DNA from: Epiperipatus broadwayi
Taxonomy: Eukaryota; Onychophora; Udeonychophora; Euonychophora; Peripatidae
Reading direction: 5' to 3'
Length of the DNA: 64,000 bases
Assembly (NCBI GenBank): GCA_028023455.1
Contig: JAQFVV010012396.1
Span: 5,434,085 to 5,498,084, forward strand
Each line of letters begins with the position of its first letter. The stretch's first letter is position 1. Of this stretch, positions 12,916 to 24,639 are shown in pieces. The notes beneath the pieces were generated by a model. That model was not told the DNA's origin. It saw only the letters and a list, made by a program, of their open reading frames with translations, and ran no database searches. The position numbers and the translations under genes are program-made.

Positions 12916-13050
12916 ACCCTCCTCCTATACAAATCAAAATTGTAATAATATATAGAGTATTTTTAAATTCATAAAATTATAAATCATATAAAATGCATCA
13001 GCCTTATTTGCTTTATTTCAAGATGTAAATACTATTACTAATATTACAAC

Positions 13051-13127
13051 TAATAATAATAATAATAATAATAATAGTAGTAGTAGTAGTAGTAGTAGTA
13101 ATAGTAGTAATACTTTTACTACTACTA
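13051..13127. repeat. Compound microsatellite (TAA)n-(TAG)n
   Basis: About eight TAA units pass into about twelve TAG units with interruptions, then a short complementary ACTACTACT stretch that could pair back. Confidence 0.95.
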
Positions 13128-13129
13128 TA

Positions 13130-16100
13130 AAAAAATTATAACTTTACATGATGTTTATCTTTGCATGATATAAAATCATTTTTGAAAATATGAAATGCTT
13201 TTTATTTTAATATTGGAGCAGTTTTTAATTGCAAAATTGATAAAATTAATTTAAAATTTACTTAATCAAGAAGTATCTTTACCACCCAGGGTGATAGATA
13301 TGTAGATATAATCAAAAAGCTACAAAAATGAGTGAGAATGAATACCCATAATTCTTACTTATGCTTAGGAAAAATCGAGCATTATTTTTATCTCATTAAT
13401 CTATATATGAGTGTAGCACTATATTTCATAGCAATCAAATGATAATTTTAGCTGTATTTGCATTTCACATTGTTATCTTATATATAAAGTTCCTATTTTC
13501 CCTGTTGCCTGATTGATGAATGTATGAATGTTTCTTTGTAAGGCTATCATGTGTCAAACTCAGAACCATTCTTCCATTAATAAACTGTAAGAGTTAACCA
13601 TAACCATCACATATCAAATATAACAGGTATATATTTAATACTTAAATTTTAATTTAACTTTATTAATAGCTTGAAGAATACATTTCTGAACTGTACCAAA
13701 CAGGCTGGGTTGTGCAAATTTTTTTTTTTTTCAATTGTGAATTTCTCACACTTATTTATATAATATTAAAATCTTTGGTTTAATTTACATTAAATCTTTA
13801 AAAAAATTATTAAAGTAATCAATTCAAAAAACTATTACAAAAACAATGGCCTTATTAAAAAAAACTACTACATTTGTTTATAATACTATTATTTCATCAT
13901 TCATAACCATAATTTTTTTATGAATTTGTTAAACCAACCAATTATTTTAAAAAGATGACCAGAAGCATCTGGTTAGTTTTAATAAAACACTAGGATATTG
14001 CCAGTATATTTTATCTTAAAATAATAGCAATAACAATAATTTTATTACTGAAATAAATATATTGTTTTTACTGATTGTTTTTTTTTACAATGGTTAAGTG
14101 ATAACAATTTTAATTAATGTGTGTATGTTTTTTTTATTGTCATAAGTTAATCATATATATATATATTTTAAGTTTCAAAATATGATCACTTTTATTTCAT
14201 TTTAAAACTAAATATAACTATTAAAATATCTTTCATATTAAGCATTTGTTATAACTGTGGCTGTTAATCTCAAAATAAAATAATTATTTTTACCCTATGG
14301 AATTAAATCTGATACTATGACTTACAGTGTATTTTAAAATATTTATATACAATACAATAAATATTGCATTTAATATATAATGTTTTATTTATTTGGTAAA
14401 CAACAAATAAATAATACAATAATATAAACTCCATATAAAAAAAATCAAAGGTGACATAAAATATAAAACATTAAAAAAAAATTGTTTAAAGAGTCTAACA
14501 TAAAGACAGTATTTTTAGAGGTTGAGATTGACTTGGACCACAATTTTGATCCGCTTGATATTAAAGTGGTTTGTGCTGAAGGCAATGATCAAAAGAAAAA
14601 ATACAAAAAGCCAGAGTTTATTGCAAACAGCCACATGATAAATAAAAGAAATTTATACATTGCACTATCATATAAGTTATATATGTAAATTTACAAACTT
14701 GCATATTAATTAATCCAAATATTTATTATCCTACTTAATTGTCTTTGTACTATGAATATGACTGGTGAGATCAAAGGCAATGATAACAATAAAATAGTTA
14801 CAATTATTTAATATTTGTTGTATAATGGACCTTCCCTATTTATTCAAATACAAACAAATAAGGAAAGAAATAAAATCTGACTTAAATATAATCAATGATT
14901 TTAAACACTTTTTTAAAAATCAAATATCTCATATTAGTTCAATTCAAAAAACATCCTTGCACAATCATATTAGATAATTTGATATCATTGTAATTAAACT
15001 GCTTTAGATTAGAATTCTTGAAAAAAATTGTCATAATTAGTTGATATTTAGTAGATAATCATGTATTTGTAACAGAAAATATAGGATCTAAATTAGATCT
15101 TTTACAATATATATCGGCAATAAAAATAAACATTTAATTTACCATGAGTTCCATAAATGTCTCTAACAGATGTGGCAAAAGATCTACCAAAAATAATGTG
15201 TATTGCATAATTCTATACAACAGAAAAAGTAGATATTGCCAAAATATTTAACATTTCCCCCAATGCAGAGATATTATTGATAGCAAGAAATCTAAATAAT
15301 AATTAAAGCTGATGGATGCAAATATGGAGGTAATTTAGTTTATGTAAAGGAGAACAAAAAAATTAATATGATATAACCATGTTAATCTAAAATCAATAAT
15401 TATATATAGATAATAATTATTAACAAATGAAATATAATACTGTTAGGGTAAAAATTCATATGCGATAAAGATTGTTCAACATTTATTAGTTAAATAGATT
15501 TTTAAACTAGGCTTATTAATAGCATTTTACACCAGCTGCTTTTTTATTGGTACTTAAACATATAACTATTGAAATATTTCAAGACATAATGTTTAGTGCA
15601 ACAACTTGTCATGAAATCCAGGTTTAGTAAAACTTAAATTTTTTTTCGGTTTCTAATGTCTTGGAATTTTTTTTTTTTTTTTGTCATGTAAACAGACTAC
15701 AGGCTAACTGTCCAATAATAGATGGTAAAATGGTGTCTTGCTATTTTTGAAATAAAAAATAGTATCTTACTATTTTTAGATAAAGAGTGAGACAAGAATT
15801 TAAAAATTGCTAAAAATCCTCACACCCAGATGTTGGGATGTCTGATAAATAATACTTTCATCTGCATTGTTTTTCTACAGTGTTATTATTAGAGTAATTT
15901 GTGGATTATAATGCTAAATTTAAAGGCTACTTTATTTGCTCATGCATATTTATATCATAATGCTATGAGAATTTAGGGCTAATCATTTATGCACCATAAC
16001 TATTTTGTCCAATGTGCAACAATCTACTAAAAAAATTGGAATAACAAGATTTAAAAAATGAAAGCAAATATATATATATGAGATAACAATTGCTATATCA

Positions 16101-16740
16101 TGAAGATGCTATAACTAATTTCTTAGACTTATCAATCCCACTATGAAACAAACCCCCTCCCCTCATACTATAATCTTCATTTATATTTGCTGGTTACTCA
16201 TCTGAGATGTCAGAAAATAAAATCATTGATTAAGCAATAATAAATATAAACAATGCCTGCATATAGCAAGAATTCAAAATAAATATGCACTTAATAACAC
16301 AAATACACACATAAATACATTTATATATATAAGAAACATAATCGATCTTATTCACATAGTAGCATTTTCTTCAAATTTTATTATTAAAATGAATATTATA
16401 TATAAATCTAACATATTATTATTAATATGCAAGTTTAATATAAATGAGTTTATACAATAAACAAAGTTTGTGAATTCACAATAACATAAAATATTAATAA
16501 CCTGAACTAAAACAATAATTATCAGGAAAAATATAGATAAAATAACAATTATCAAAATTAGAATTGTAACTTAATATGATTAGATATGAGACCTTTTATA
16601 ATAATAAAATCTTTTATGAAAAATAAATATATAGTATTTCTATCTTTCTGCAGAATATATGCGCACACACATACAAACAAAAAGAGTCAAAAAAGAAAAA
16701 AATGTATTAAAATTGTACTATCCAATATATACGGGGGGCA
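13130..16740. other. AT-rich DNA, no gene seen
   Basis: The frame at 14482-14688 (68 residues, acidic start VFLEVEIDLDHNFDPLDIKV) has somewhat more coding-like composition than its surroundings. I recognise no family, and no splice or promoter context supports it. Poly-T tracts occur near 15669-15682. Confidence 0.45.
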
Positions 16741-16759
16741 AAAGATGAATACAAATCAC

Positions 16760-17795
16760 ATATGACTTCTGTAATAATACAAAATGCTCAAAATGATTGC
16801 CATTAGTGTCTAGACAATTCTGATAATAGTAAATGATCACTTACACAACATTGATCAAAATATCTATGTATATATCCTAGTATCGCCAGAATCTATGAAA
16901 TACCAACAAAAAATGGGAGGAAACCTGACTACACCTCTTTACCCTATCTGTGGGCATGATGAATTCTTATTAAAGTAAGCTTGTATGTTTTGATATAAGC
17001 GCAATAGGGTACAATTTTGCTGGAAGTAAAATTAATCATTCTCACAAAGTATATGAATTGCAGTACATTTGATCAATAGTATTACTTTCAATAAAGAATG
17101 ATCTAATTAGTGCCCTTACTGATAGTCCACACTAGACATTGATAAGAATATTATTTTTCCACATGAATAAGTCGATTTTCTGGAGCCCAATACCTACAAA
17201 TATCTCACTTCACTGTTCCATTTAATTTAAACTATGTTTCATCAAACCAACCCATTTTCCCTATAAACTCATCTTTTCATATCATGTTTGGAATCATTCA
17301 CATTTCTGCATCCTTCAGTCAGAATCATCTTCATTCAGTGAATGTAATAATTTTGGAATGAAAACTTTCCATCTTGCTGTTTTAAGAATATATCATATGC
17401 TTGTTCTGTTAACTCCTGTCTTATATGCATACTGTTTGGTGGACTTTTGTGGTTAATGTGTAAACTATTCTAGCACAATGTGAAAGCATGATTTGTTGCT
17501 ATGTAAGGCCAACCAGAATTTTTTATGTGCCTGTTACACACAAGCAATTCAAATTTATCACAAATGCATGTAATCATCTGGTGTGTAAAAGATTCTGTTG
17601 CTTACTCATGCCTACATTGCCATTCTATTTCCACAATATTCTCTAATTTCAAATACAATTTCAAAATTATTTTGCACTCCTTAAACAATAAGTGTTTCCA
17701 TCCTTTTCTTTTAATATCCTGCCAGTTTTATGGTGACATTAGTATTAATTTGATTACTCCCATCTTTTGAGTGAATGTAATGCTGCACATTGCAA
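16760..17795 (-). pseudogene. Tc1/mariner-superfamily transposase pseudogene (DDE_3 type)
   Basis: Minus-strand fragments in several frames match the DDE_3-type transposases common in arthropods and molluscs. In order they are: a start-like MGVIK near 17765; the block around HSLNEDDSD (near 17340); FKLNGTVK, stop, DICRYWAPENRLIHVEK (about 17155-17215), where the family has an Asn/Cys-Arg-Tyr-Trp segment; then CGLSVRALI; and a C-terminal NGNHFEHF close to 16781-16804. At least several stops and shifts break it. The right side runs into the (AT)n tract where the LTR element inserted, so its 5' terminal repeat is unclear. GGGGGGCAAAAG at about 16733 may mark the 3' end. Confidence 0.75.
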
Positions 17796-17842
17796 CTGTT
17801 TTTGTACATAGATAACAACTCTTAAAGTGTGTATATATATAT

Positions 17843-19615
17843 TGTAACAGAATTACCTTTTTGACCGTTTGTAAACGTTTTAATTTACACTTTTATGATC
17901 GAGACGACTGTCACGTCAAGCAAAGAAGCAAATATAGACTCATTAATTAAGTCTATATTCCTGATCGAATACTGAGATTACCAATGGAATTTTTCAGTAT
18001 TATCTTTCCCGATCAGAACGCTTCTTCGACTGCTGGATATTCATTCATAAGAATGATTTATTTAAAATAATCCAGCGCTTGAAATATTTATAATTTTTTG
18101 CAAGATTTAATATTACTGTACTATATCGACATGTGTACTTTTACTAGAATAAATGTCTAATTAGTATTTTATAACCCCTACAGGTATATCATTATAATTA
18201 GTATGGTGAAGAAGGAAAGACGAGACTTAAGGAGCTATTTATAAATAAATATTGTTTAATATAATACATTCATAAACATTAAAATATAATATTTCGACAT
18301 AAAATAAGCAATCATTTAAATAACACAAAATATATTTAATTTAATTATTCACACTAATAATGATAATTCTTAGATACTAAACATTTATATGTAGATATTT
18401 TTAGCTTATAGTCTTTTCTTACATATACTTTGATATAGAATAACTACTAATTATTTCGTTCATTCAGATTCACATTTGCAATTGCATTTTTTAATTAATG
18501 TGGCCATTTACGAAAGTGTTTGCACGCATGTTATATTAAAGTTAATTACCTAGGTTTTCTAGATGTTGACGAGGGAATTATTATCCATCCTGTGGATTAC
18601 TCCACTTCTTTTGTAGAGATGGAATTCTTGGGATCCGGCTGGATTCTTTCTTGCAGCTTACTTAGATCGTATTCTTGAGGCTTCCAGGACAAGGAAGGTG
18701 AACCATCAGGCAGGCGCTATCTCTACTATTGCTTCATGGGGAGATGACTTTACACCCAAGGCGAGCGTGGATTAACTGACGTCCATTGTGGCCTCCTTAG
18801 CCCTGCATTATCGATGTTTCAACTTGGTACATTTTTGTTCACAGCTCTCGAACTCTGTCTGTCAGCTCAGCAGACTCAAGATCAACTAAAACATGGCTAC
18901 TTCTTTTACAATTTTCTTCTTAATTGTCCCACAATCCTTTACTTATCTTCTTGATTGTTTTTGGAATGTCATTAATTACATTTCACACCTTTATTTACTT
19001 TCATAAAATACATAAAATTTTCTTCTTGTTTTTTATTTATTTTTATTTTTTTATTTACTTCCATGATATTTCTTTTTTATAAAATAATTTTCTTATTTAC
19101 ACACTCTTTACTTTACACACCTATACATATATATTTCATGCATTCACATGTGTATTTTGAAGAGACGATCTTTATCTTTTTTTTTTATAAATCTATTTAT
19201 TTTTATTTATAATTGCAACGGAAATTTTATGATTGCTAATTCTACAATCATTAACCCTTTTTATTTACCTTTCCCTTTAAGATTTAATCATCAACTTCGA
19301 TGATCTTATTTTACTATTCCTTAAACTTTACTAATTTTAAATTTAAAAAAGTTAACATTGGAAGGTGGAAGATAAGGATCTTGGTTGCTTACCTTCCTTC
19401 ACTTTCTTTAATTACCATAATTGGTTTTTTTTATTAATTGCATTCCTCACCACCATTTTGATTTTTTAATTAAAACTTAACTTAAAATAAATTTATTTCA
19501 TTTTTCTAACTTTATTATCCACTTTCTATAACTTAGTTTACATAAAACTCACATTTAATATTATACTATATATTAAATGTACACATGTGTGATCGCAGTG
19601 TGTGTGGTCATCACA
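17843..19615 (-). repeat. 3' LTR (in element orientation)
   Basis: This 1773-bp repeat is about 97% identical by eye to 22800-24577. The differences are scattered substitutions, many of them C/T or G/A changes, and a few small indels in T-runs. A GC-richer block lies at about 18560-18900. A perfect 10-bp inverted repeat AATATAGACT/AGTCTATATT (17931-17940, 17950-17959) lies near the end that is distal in element orientation. Confidence 0.92.
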
Positions 19616-19620
19616 TTACA

Positions 19621-19634
19621 CCGCTCCCTAATTT
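19621..19634 (-). other. Polypurine tract of the LTR element
   Basis: On the minus strand the sequence reads TTAGGGAGCGGTGTAA immediately before the 3' LTR start TGTGATG. A purine run a few bases from the LTR is the usual plus-strand priming site. It is interrupted by one C, so the exact primer end is uncertain. Confidence 0.65.
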
Positions 19635-19931
19635 TTAAGAATTAAAATATAATGAACTTTTATGTGAAGGCCATTTTCATTCTTAATATTTAACTTCTTT
19701 GGTGAGATAGACATGGAGAGACAACTAGGCAAAAGCTATACGTATTCAATCCAATCGATCTGCGCTAATCAAACCACGTTAATCCCTGTGGAAGACTTGA
19801 ACATACATCGACATTCATATAGGGCTTGAACTCTGTGACTGGCATGACATTTTTCCTGCCCATTCTACATAACATACACTTGATCTGAAATTATTAATAT
19901 TCTTGATACACTAGGAAATTTCATTTAGCCC

Positions 19932-20230
19932 GGATAATGTGCCCAGGATTCTTACTGGAGCTACATCATTTTATTTATTTTTTTGCAACACACACATATT
20001 TTTGATTCTTCATATTTTTATTCTCAATGTGATTTTTAATAAAGTGGGGAACTTTTTTATCCCTCAAAGATAATGCGCCCAGGATTCTTACTGATGCTAC
20101 ATTATTAATAAACAAATTCTTAATTCTTTAACTTCTGGATGTACTCATTTATATTGAGTTTGTAATAAATTGGGAACTTCTGTCCCGCACAGATAATGAG
20201 CCCAGGATTCTTACTGATGCTTCATTATTT
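19932..20230. repeat. Three imperfect direct repeats inside the LTR element
   Basis: GATAATGNGCCCAGGATTC followed by TTACTGATGCTACATTATT-like sequence recurs at about 19932, 20068 and 20191, spacing 136 and 123 bp. Each of the last two units is preceded by AATAAANTGGGGAAC-like sequence. They lie between the ORF and the 3' LTR, in non-coding DNA. Confidence 0.85.
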
Positions 20231-20926
20231 TAAAACTTAACACAGATACTCACCTGCACATTTACATCATATGCAGAGATGGCTTAACCAAGCTCAGATG
20301 CGATCCATACATAATTCCTATACACACACACAAATGCCTCAATCCAGAATCTCGACCATATATCATTGACACTTAACACTTAACTACTATTATTTATTTT
20401 ATTTTATTTTATTTTATACATATTAATTATTCATTTAATAAGCTTGGATGTTTATTGTTCCATCCTATTTCTTTTTTCATTTATTTATTATTTCTAGCTG
20501 CATTTGCAGACTTACAGATTATACATTAAAATTTAAATTCTTTTGGCTATCATCATGGCATCTTATGAGAAGGGTTTTATTATACTAATGGTTGATATAA
20601 TTACTACATTTTAATCATCGTTTCTCTTTTCTCTATATTTTTTTTTCATGCACAGCTGTGTTTGACAGGCTTACATTAGGAGTTTGTCATTGTAAATTAC
20701 AAATTAGTTTGTTTTACGTTACTTCCTTTTGTTTTTTCATATTTTGCACTTAAAATTTTATCATTTAAAATCTCATTATTATTTCATCCTCTCTTCCCAG
20801 TACATTTCTTTTATTTACATTGATTTTTTATTTTTTACATTTTATAAGTCGTTCTCCATTCTCGAAATCCTGAGCCGTTAATATTCGGTCGAGTTGACAT
20901 ATCCGTCGTGTTAAATTTCTTTTAAA

Positions 20927-22021
20927 TTAGTTTTTATCTGGAGGTTCTTTATTACTCCTTTTGCTTAACATATATCCACTGGTGCTGGGCAATGGATTTC
21001 TATTCCTATATCTACCAAAGTATCTGAGTCCTTTCGGATAATTTCCATCCGCATATCTCTCCATCAGTCTGGACACTTTATTTCTATCAAAAAATCTTCT
21101 CTCATCTCCTTCCCAGTAATTCTGATGAGGGTTATATGGACCCATATTTACAATCAGATCTTTAGGAGGGATTTGGAATCCTCGATCTTCAGCCATGTAC
21201 CTTGGCCTAGTACTGTCGAGTGCATTACGTAATTCAATGCCTTGTTCGACTGTTTTACTTCTGGCACCTATAATCATTTTCTCCACATTATATATTTCAC
21301 TACTGGCTTGCATGCATTCATTGGTGCTGTTTTGCATATCATTATTAATTATTTCTTTCATCCCTAGATTTTCTAATTTACTCTCCCTTTCCTCTACTTT
21401 TGACCCTGTTTTCTCTATTGCTACCGCTAACTGATTGACATCAAGTCGTAGATTCTCTATAATTTTCTTGTTTTCATCATTAATCACTTCAATTTTCTTC
21501 CCTTGCTCTAATTTAAAATCCTCTATTTCCTGGCATACCACTTCTAGTTTATCTTCTACATTGGCTACCTTTTCATTCACTTCAATTCTAACCTCCTGTG
21601 CTCCATTATCCCACTCCCCCATAATTCGTTGCTCGAATTTCTCGAGTAAGTCAGCTTGGCTATCCAATCTTTTATTTGTGGCCACCAATTGACAAGTGGC
21701 TTGCCTAAAATTATCATTTAACTCTTCAAATTTCTGATTGAAGCTTTTAGTTATTTGTTCATGGAACTCTTCCATCATTTCCTTGTTCACTTCATCCCTT
21801 TCTTTGAATTCTTTGGAAAATTGTTGCTGATTTTTTAATATCTCTTTTAACAAACTCATCACATCATGGTATTCTACATTATATCCTTTTTTATATTCGT
21901 TACTATTTTCCATTTCCCTATCATTACTAAAATCTTCGGTGTGTTCAGTTTGTTTTTCACTACTAATACTCCCCTCTCCGTCACTTTGGACATCCATCTT
22001 TGTTTTTGCTCTCATGTGCAT
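20927..22021 (-). CDS. Coiled-coil, Gag-like protein of the LTR element
   Basis: An intact 364-residue frame and the only long ORF in the window. An in-frame stop lies about ten codons upstream of the first Met; a second Met at residue 9 (MDVQSDGE) is an alternative start. Residues 1-50 are acidic and polar. Residues about 50-235 are strongly heptad-like and rich in Glu, Lys, Gln, Leu and Val (for example LLKEILKNQQQFSKEF), so a long coiled coil is expected. Residues about 265-364 are basic and aromatic (RRFFDRN, YFGRYRNRN) and end KEPPDKN. No capsid major-homology region, CCHC zinc knuckle or protease motif is seen, and it is short for a metazoan Gag. Its position after the 5' LTR and primer site suggests a structural, nucleic-acid-binding role; this is inference from position and composition. 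Confidence 0.75.
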   Translation of the reverse strand: MHMRAKTKMDVQSDGEGSISSEKQTEHTEDFSNDREMENSNEYKKGYNVEYHDVMSLLKEILKNQQQFSKEFKERDEVNKEMMEEFHEQITKSFNQKFEELNDNFRQATCQLVATNKRLDSQADLLEKFEQRIMGEWDNGAQEVRIEVNEKVANVEDKLEVVCQEIEDFKLEQGKKIEVINDENKKIIENLRLDVNQLAVAIEKTGSKVEERESKLENLGMKEIINNDMQNSTNECMQASSEIYNVEKMIIGARSKTVEQGIELRNALDSTRPRYMAEDRGFQIPPKDLIVNMGPYNPHQNYWEGDERRFFDRNKVSRLMERYADGNYPKGLRYFGRYRNRNPLPSTSGYMLSKRSNKEPPDKN

Positions 22022-22778
22022 GAATCTATTTTTAAGTTTATGAATTAATCTTTAATTATATTTCTACTATACTGATTTTATTTTGTTCTAGACCCTTTTA
22101 TTTCTATTTGCTAATTTAAATTTTTTTTCTTTTATGATTGGCGTTTGGTCCACCAGTTAATCCCAACCACACCTGCTCAGATTCTTCGCCTACCTGCCTT
22201 AGATTCGTTTCCTCTCCCTGATCTGTCTATTTTCCCAACTATTACCCTCGACTCTACTACGTATATATTTATCGGTAAATTTATTTTATTACAACTATTT
22301 GAAACAAGACACGTATATAATTTATTTAGATTTTCACTGATATACTTTATTTTACTATATTTATGACATCAATAAAAAAATTTTCAAAATACATTCTCAA
22401 TTTATATTAGATTTCAACATATTTCTTTTTTTTCTTATTTGATCGCAATTACGTAAAGATAACATATATATTCGGTCGTGATATAAGACATGCATATAAT
22501 TTCTAAATACTTTTTTTTTTCGTTTCCTTCTATAACAGTAAATATGCAAAAAAAAAACTTTTAATAGATTTTCACAAAGCTAATTTTCCCCCTTCCCTTC
22601 TCTTTTCTTCTACACATGTGACTTTGAAACATATATAACGAACTATAAAGCAAAGAAAAAAAACTCTCCTTCTCATCCTCGCTTCTCACCAAGTTAATTT
22701 TTTGGAATTAATTTGTATATGAATAATTTTTTAACAAAATTCTATCCTACATGTGACTAATAATTGTACAGCAAATAT

Positions 22779-22796
22779 ATCCTGGACTGGCCCCCA
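22779..22796 (-). other. Primer binding site (tRNA-Pro-like)
   Basis: On the minus strand TGGGGGCCAGTCCAGGAT begins three bases after the 5' LTR ends. It agrees at 15 of 18 positions with the site complementary to the 3' end of tRNA-Pro used by several retroelements. The three mismatches may mean a diverged host tRNA-Pro or another primer tRNA. Confidence 0.75.
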
Positions 22797-22799
22797 AAA

Positions 22800-24574
22800 T
22801 GTAACAGAATTACCTTTTCGACTGTTTGTAAATGTTTTAATTTACACTTTTACGATCAAGACGACTGGCACGTCAAGCAAAGAAGCAAATATAGACTCAT
22901 TAATTAAGTCTATATTCCTGATCGAATAGTGAGATTACCAATGGAATTTTTCAGTATTATCTTTCCCAATCAGAACGCTTCTTCGACTGCTGGATATTCA
23001 TTCATAAGAATGATTTATTTAAAATAATCCAGCGCTTGAAATATTTATAATTTTTTGCGAGATTTAATATTACTGTACTATATCGACATGTGTACTTTTA
23101 CTAGAATAAATGTCTAATTAGTATTTTATAAACCCTACGGGTATATCATTATAATTAGTATGGTGAAGAAGGAAAGACGAGACTTAAGGAGCTATTTATA
23201 AATAAATATTGTTTAATATAATACATTCATAAACATTAAAATATAATATTTCGACATAAAATAAGCAATCATTTAAATAACACAAAATATATTTAATTTA
23301 ATTATTCACACTAATAATGATAATTCTTTGATACTAAACATTTATATGTAGATATTTTTAGCTTATAGTCTTTTCTTACGTATTCTTTGATACAGAATAA
23401 CTACTAATTATTTGGTTCATTCAGATTCACATTTGCAATTGCATTTTTTAATTAATGTGGCCATTTACGAAAGTGTGTGCACGCGTGTTATATTAAAGTT
23501 AATTACCTAGGTTTTCTGGACATTGACGAGGGAATTATTATCCATCCTGTGGATTACTCCACTTCTTTTGTAGAGATGGAAATTCTTGGGATCCGGCTGG
23601 ATTCTTTCTTGCAGCTTACTTAGATCGTATTCTTGAGGCTTCCAGGACAGGGAAGGTGAACCATCAGGCAGGCGCTATCTCTACTATTACTTCATGGGGA
23701 GATGACTTTACACCCAAGGTGAGCATGGATTAACTGGTGTCCATTGTGGCCTCCTTAGCCTTGCATTATCGATATTTCAACTTGGTACATTTTTGTTCAC
23801 AGCTCTCGAACTCTGTCTGTCAGCTCAGCAGACTCAAGATCAACTAAAACATGGCTACTTCTTTTACAATTTTCTTCTTAATTGTCCCACAATCCTTTAC
23901 TTATCTTCTTGATTGTTTTTGGAATGTCATTAATTACATTTCACACCTTTATTTACTTTCATAAAATACATAAAATTTTCTTCTTGGTTTTTTATTTTTT
24001 TATTTTTTTTATTTTATTTACTTCCATGATATTTCTTTTTTATAAAATAATTTTCTTATTTACACACTCTTTACTTTACACACCTATACATATATATTTC
24101 ATGCATTCACATGTGTATTTTGAAGAGACGATCTTTATCTTTTTTTTTATAAATCTATTTATTTTTATTTATAATTGCAACGGAAATTTTATGATTGCTA
24201 ATTCTACAATCATTAACCCTTTTTATTTATCTTTCCCTTTAAGATTTAATCATCAACTTCGATGATCTTATTTTACTATTCCTTAAACTTTACTAATTTT
24301 AAATTTAAAAAAGTTAACATTGGAAGGTGGAAGATAAGGATCTTGGTTGCTTACCTTCCTTCACTTTCTTTAATTACCATAATTGGTTTTTTTCATTAAT
24401 TGCATTCCTCACTGCCATTTTGATTTTTTAATTAAAACTTAACTTAAAATAAATTTATTTCATTTTTCTAACTTTATTATCCACTTTCTATAACTTAGTT
24501 TACATAAAACTCACATTTAATATTATACTATATATTAAATGTACACATGTGTGATCGCAGTGTGTGTGATCATC

Positions 24575-24577
<3 letters not shown>
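22800..24577 (-). repeat. 5' LTR (in element orientation)
   Basis: This 1778-bp repeat is the partner of 17843-19615. It should hold the promoter for the minus-strand ORF, but I cannot place a TATA box with confidence in such AT-rich DNA. The plus-strand open frame at 23882-24265 is a T-rich shadow and has no protein-like features. The same 10-bp inverted repeat is present at about 22889-22917. Confidence 0.92.

Positions 24578-24625
<48 letters not shown>
24578..24625. repeat. (AT)n tract at the LTR insertion site
   Basis: Forty-eight bases of alternating AT directly abut the LTR. The opposite flank (17833-17842) is also TA-repeat, so the element inserted into this tract. Confidence 0.95.
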
Positions 24626-24628
<3 letters not shown>

Positions 24629-24639
24629 CATTCCCAATA

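Larger units (their letters stand above)
17843..24577 (-). mobile_element. Non-autonomous LTR retrotransposon (complete, two LTRs)
   Basis: Two direct repeats of about 1.77 kb bound a 3184-bp interior. Each begins TGTAACAG and ends CATCACA on the plus strand, so the ends are TG...CA with a short TGT/ACA inversion. On the minus strand the order is 5' LTR (22800-24577), three bases, a tRNA-Pro-like primer site (22779-22796), one ORF (22021-20927), a 1.3-kb non-coding part with direct repeats, a purine tract (19621-19629 region) and the 3' LTR (17843-19615). The flanks read ATAT on both sides, compatible with a 4-bp duplication but inside an (AT)n tract. No protease, reverse transcriptase, RNase H or integrase motif is visible in any frame. 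Confidence 0.9.

Noticed and set aside
12645-12932. 95-codon minus-strand frame
   Set aside because: It is antisense to the C-terminal part of the mariner pseudogene.
21195-22048. Plus-strand frames of 60-85 codons under the coiled-coil ORF
   Set aside because: They are shadows of the minus-strand 364-codon frame.
23882-24265. 127-codon open frame on the plus strand in the LTR
   Set aside because: It is a T-rich Phe/Ile/Leu frame antisense to the element, and the matching stretch of the other LTR differs by small indels in the T-runs. No domain.
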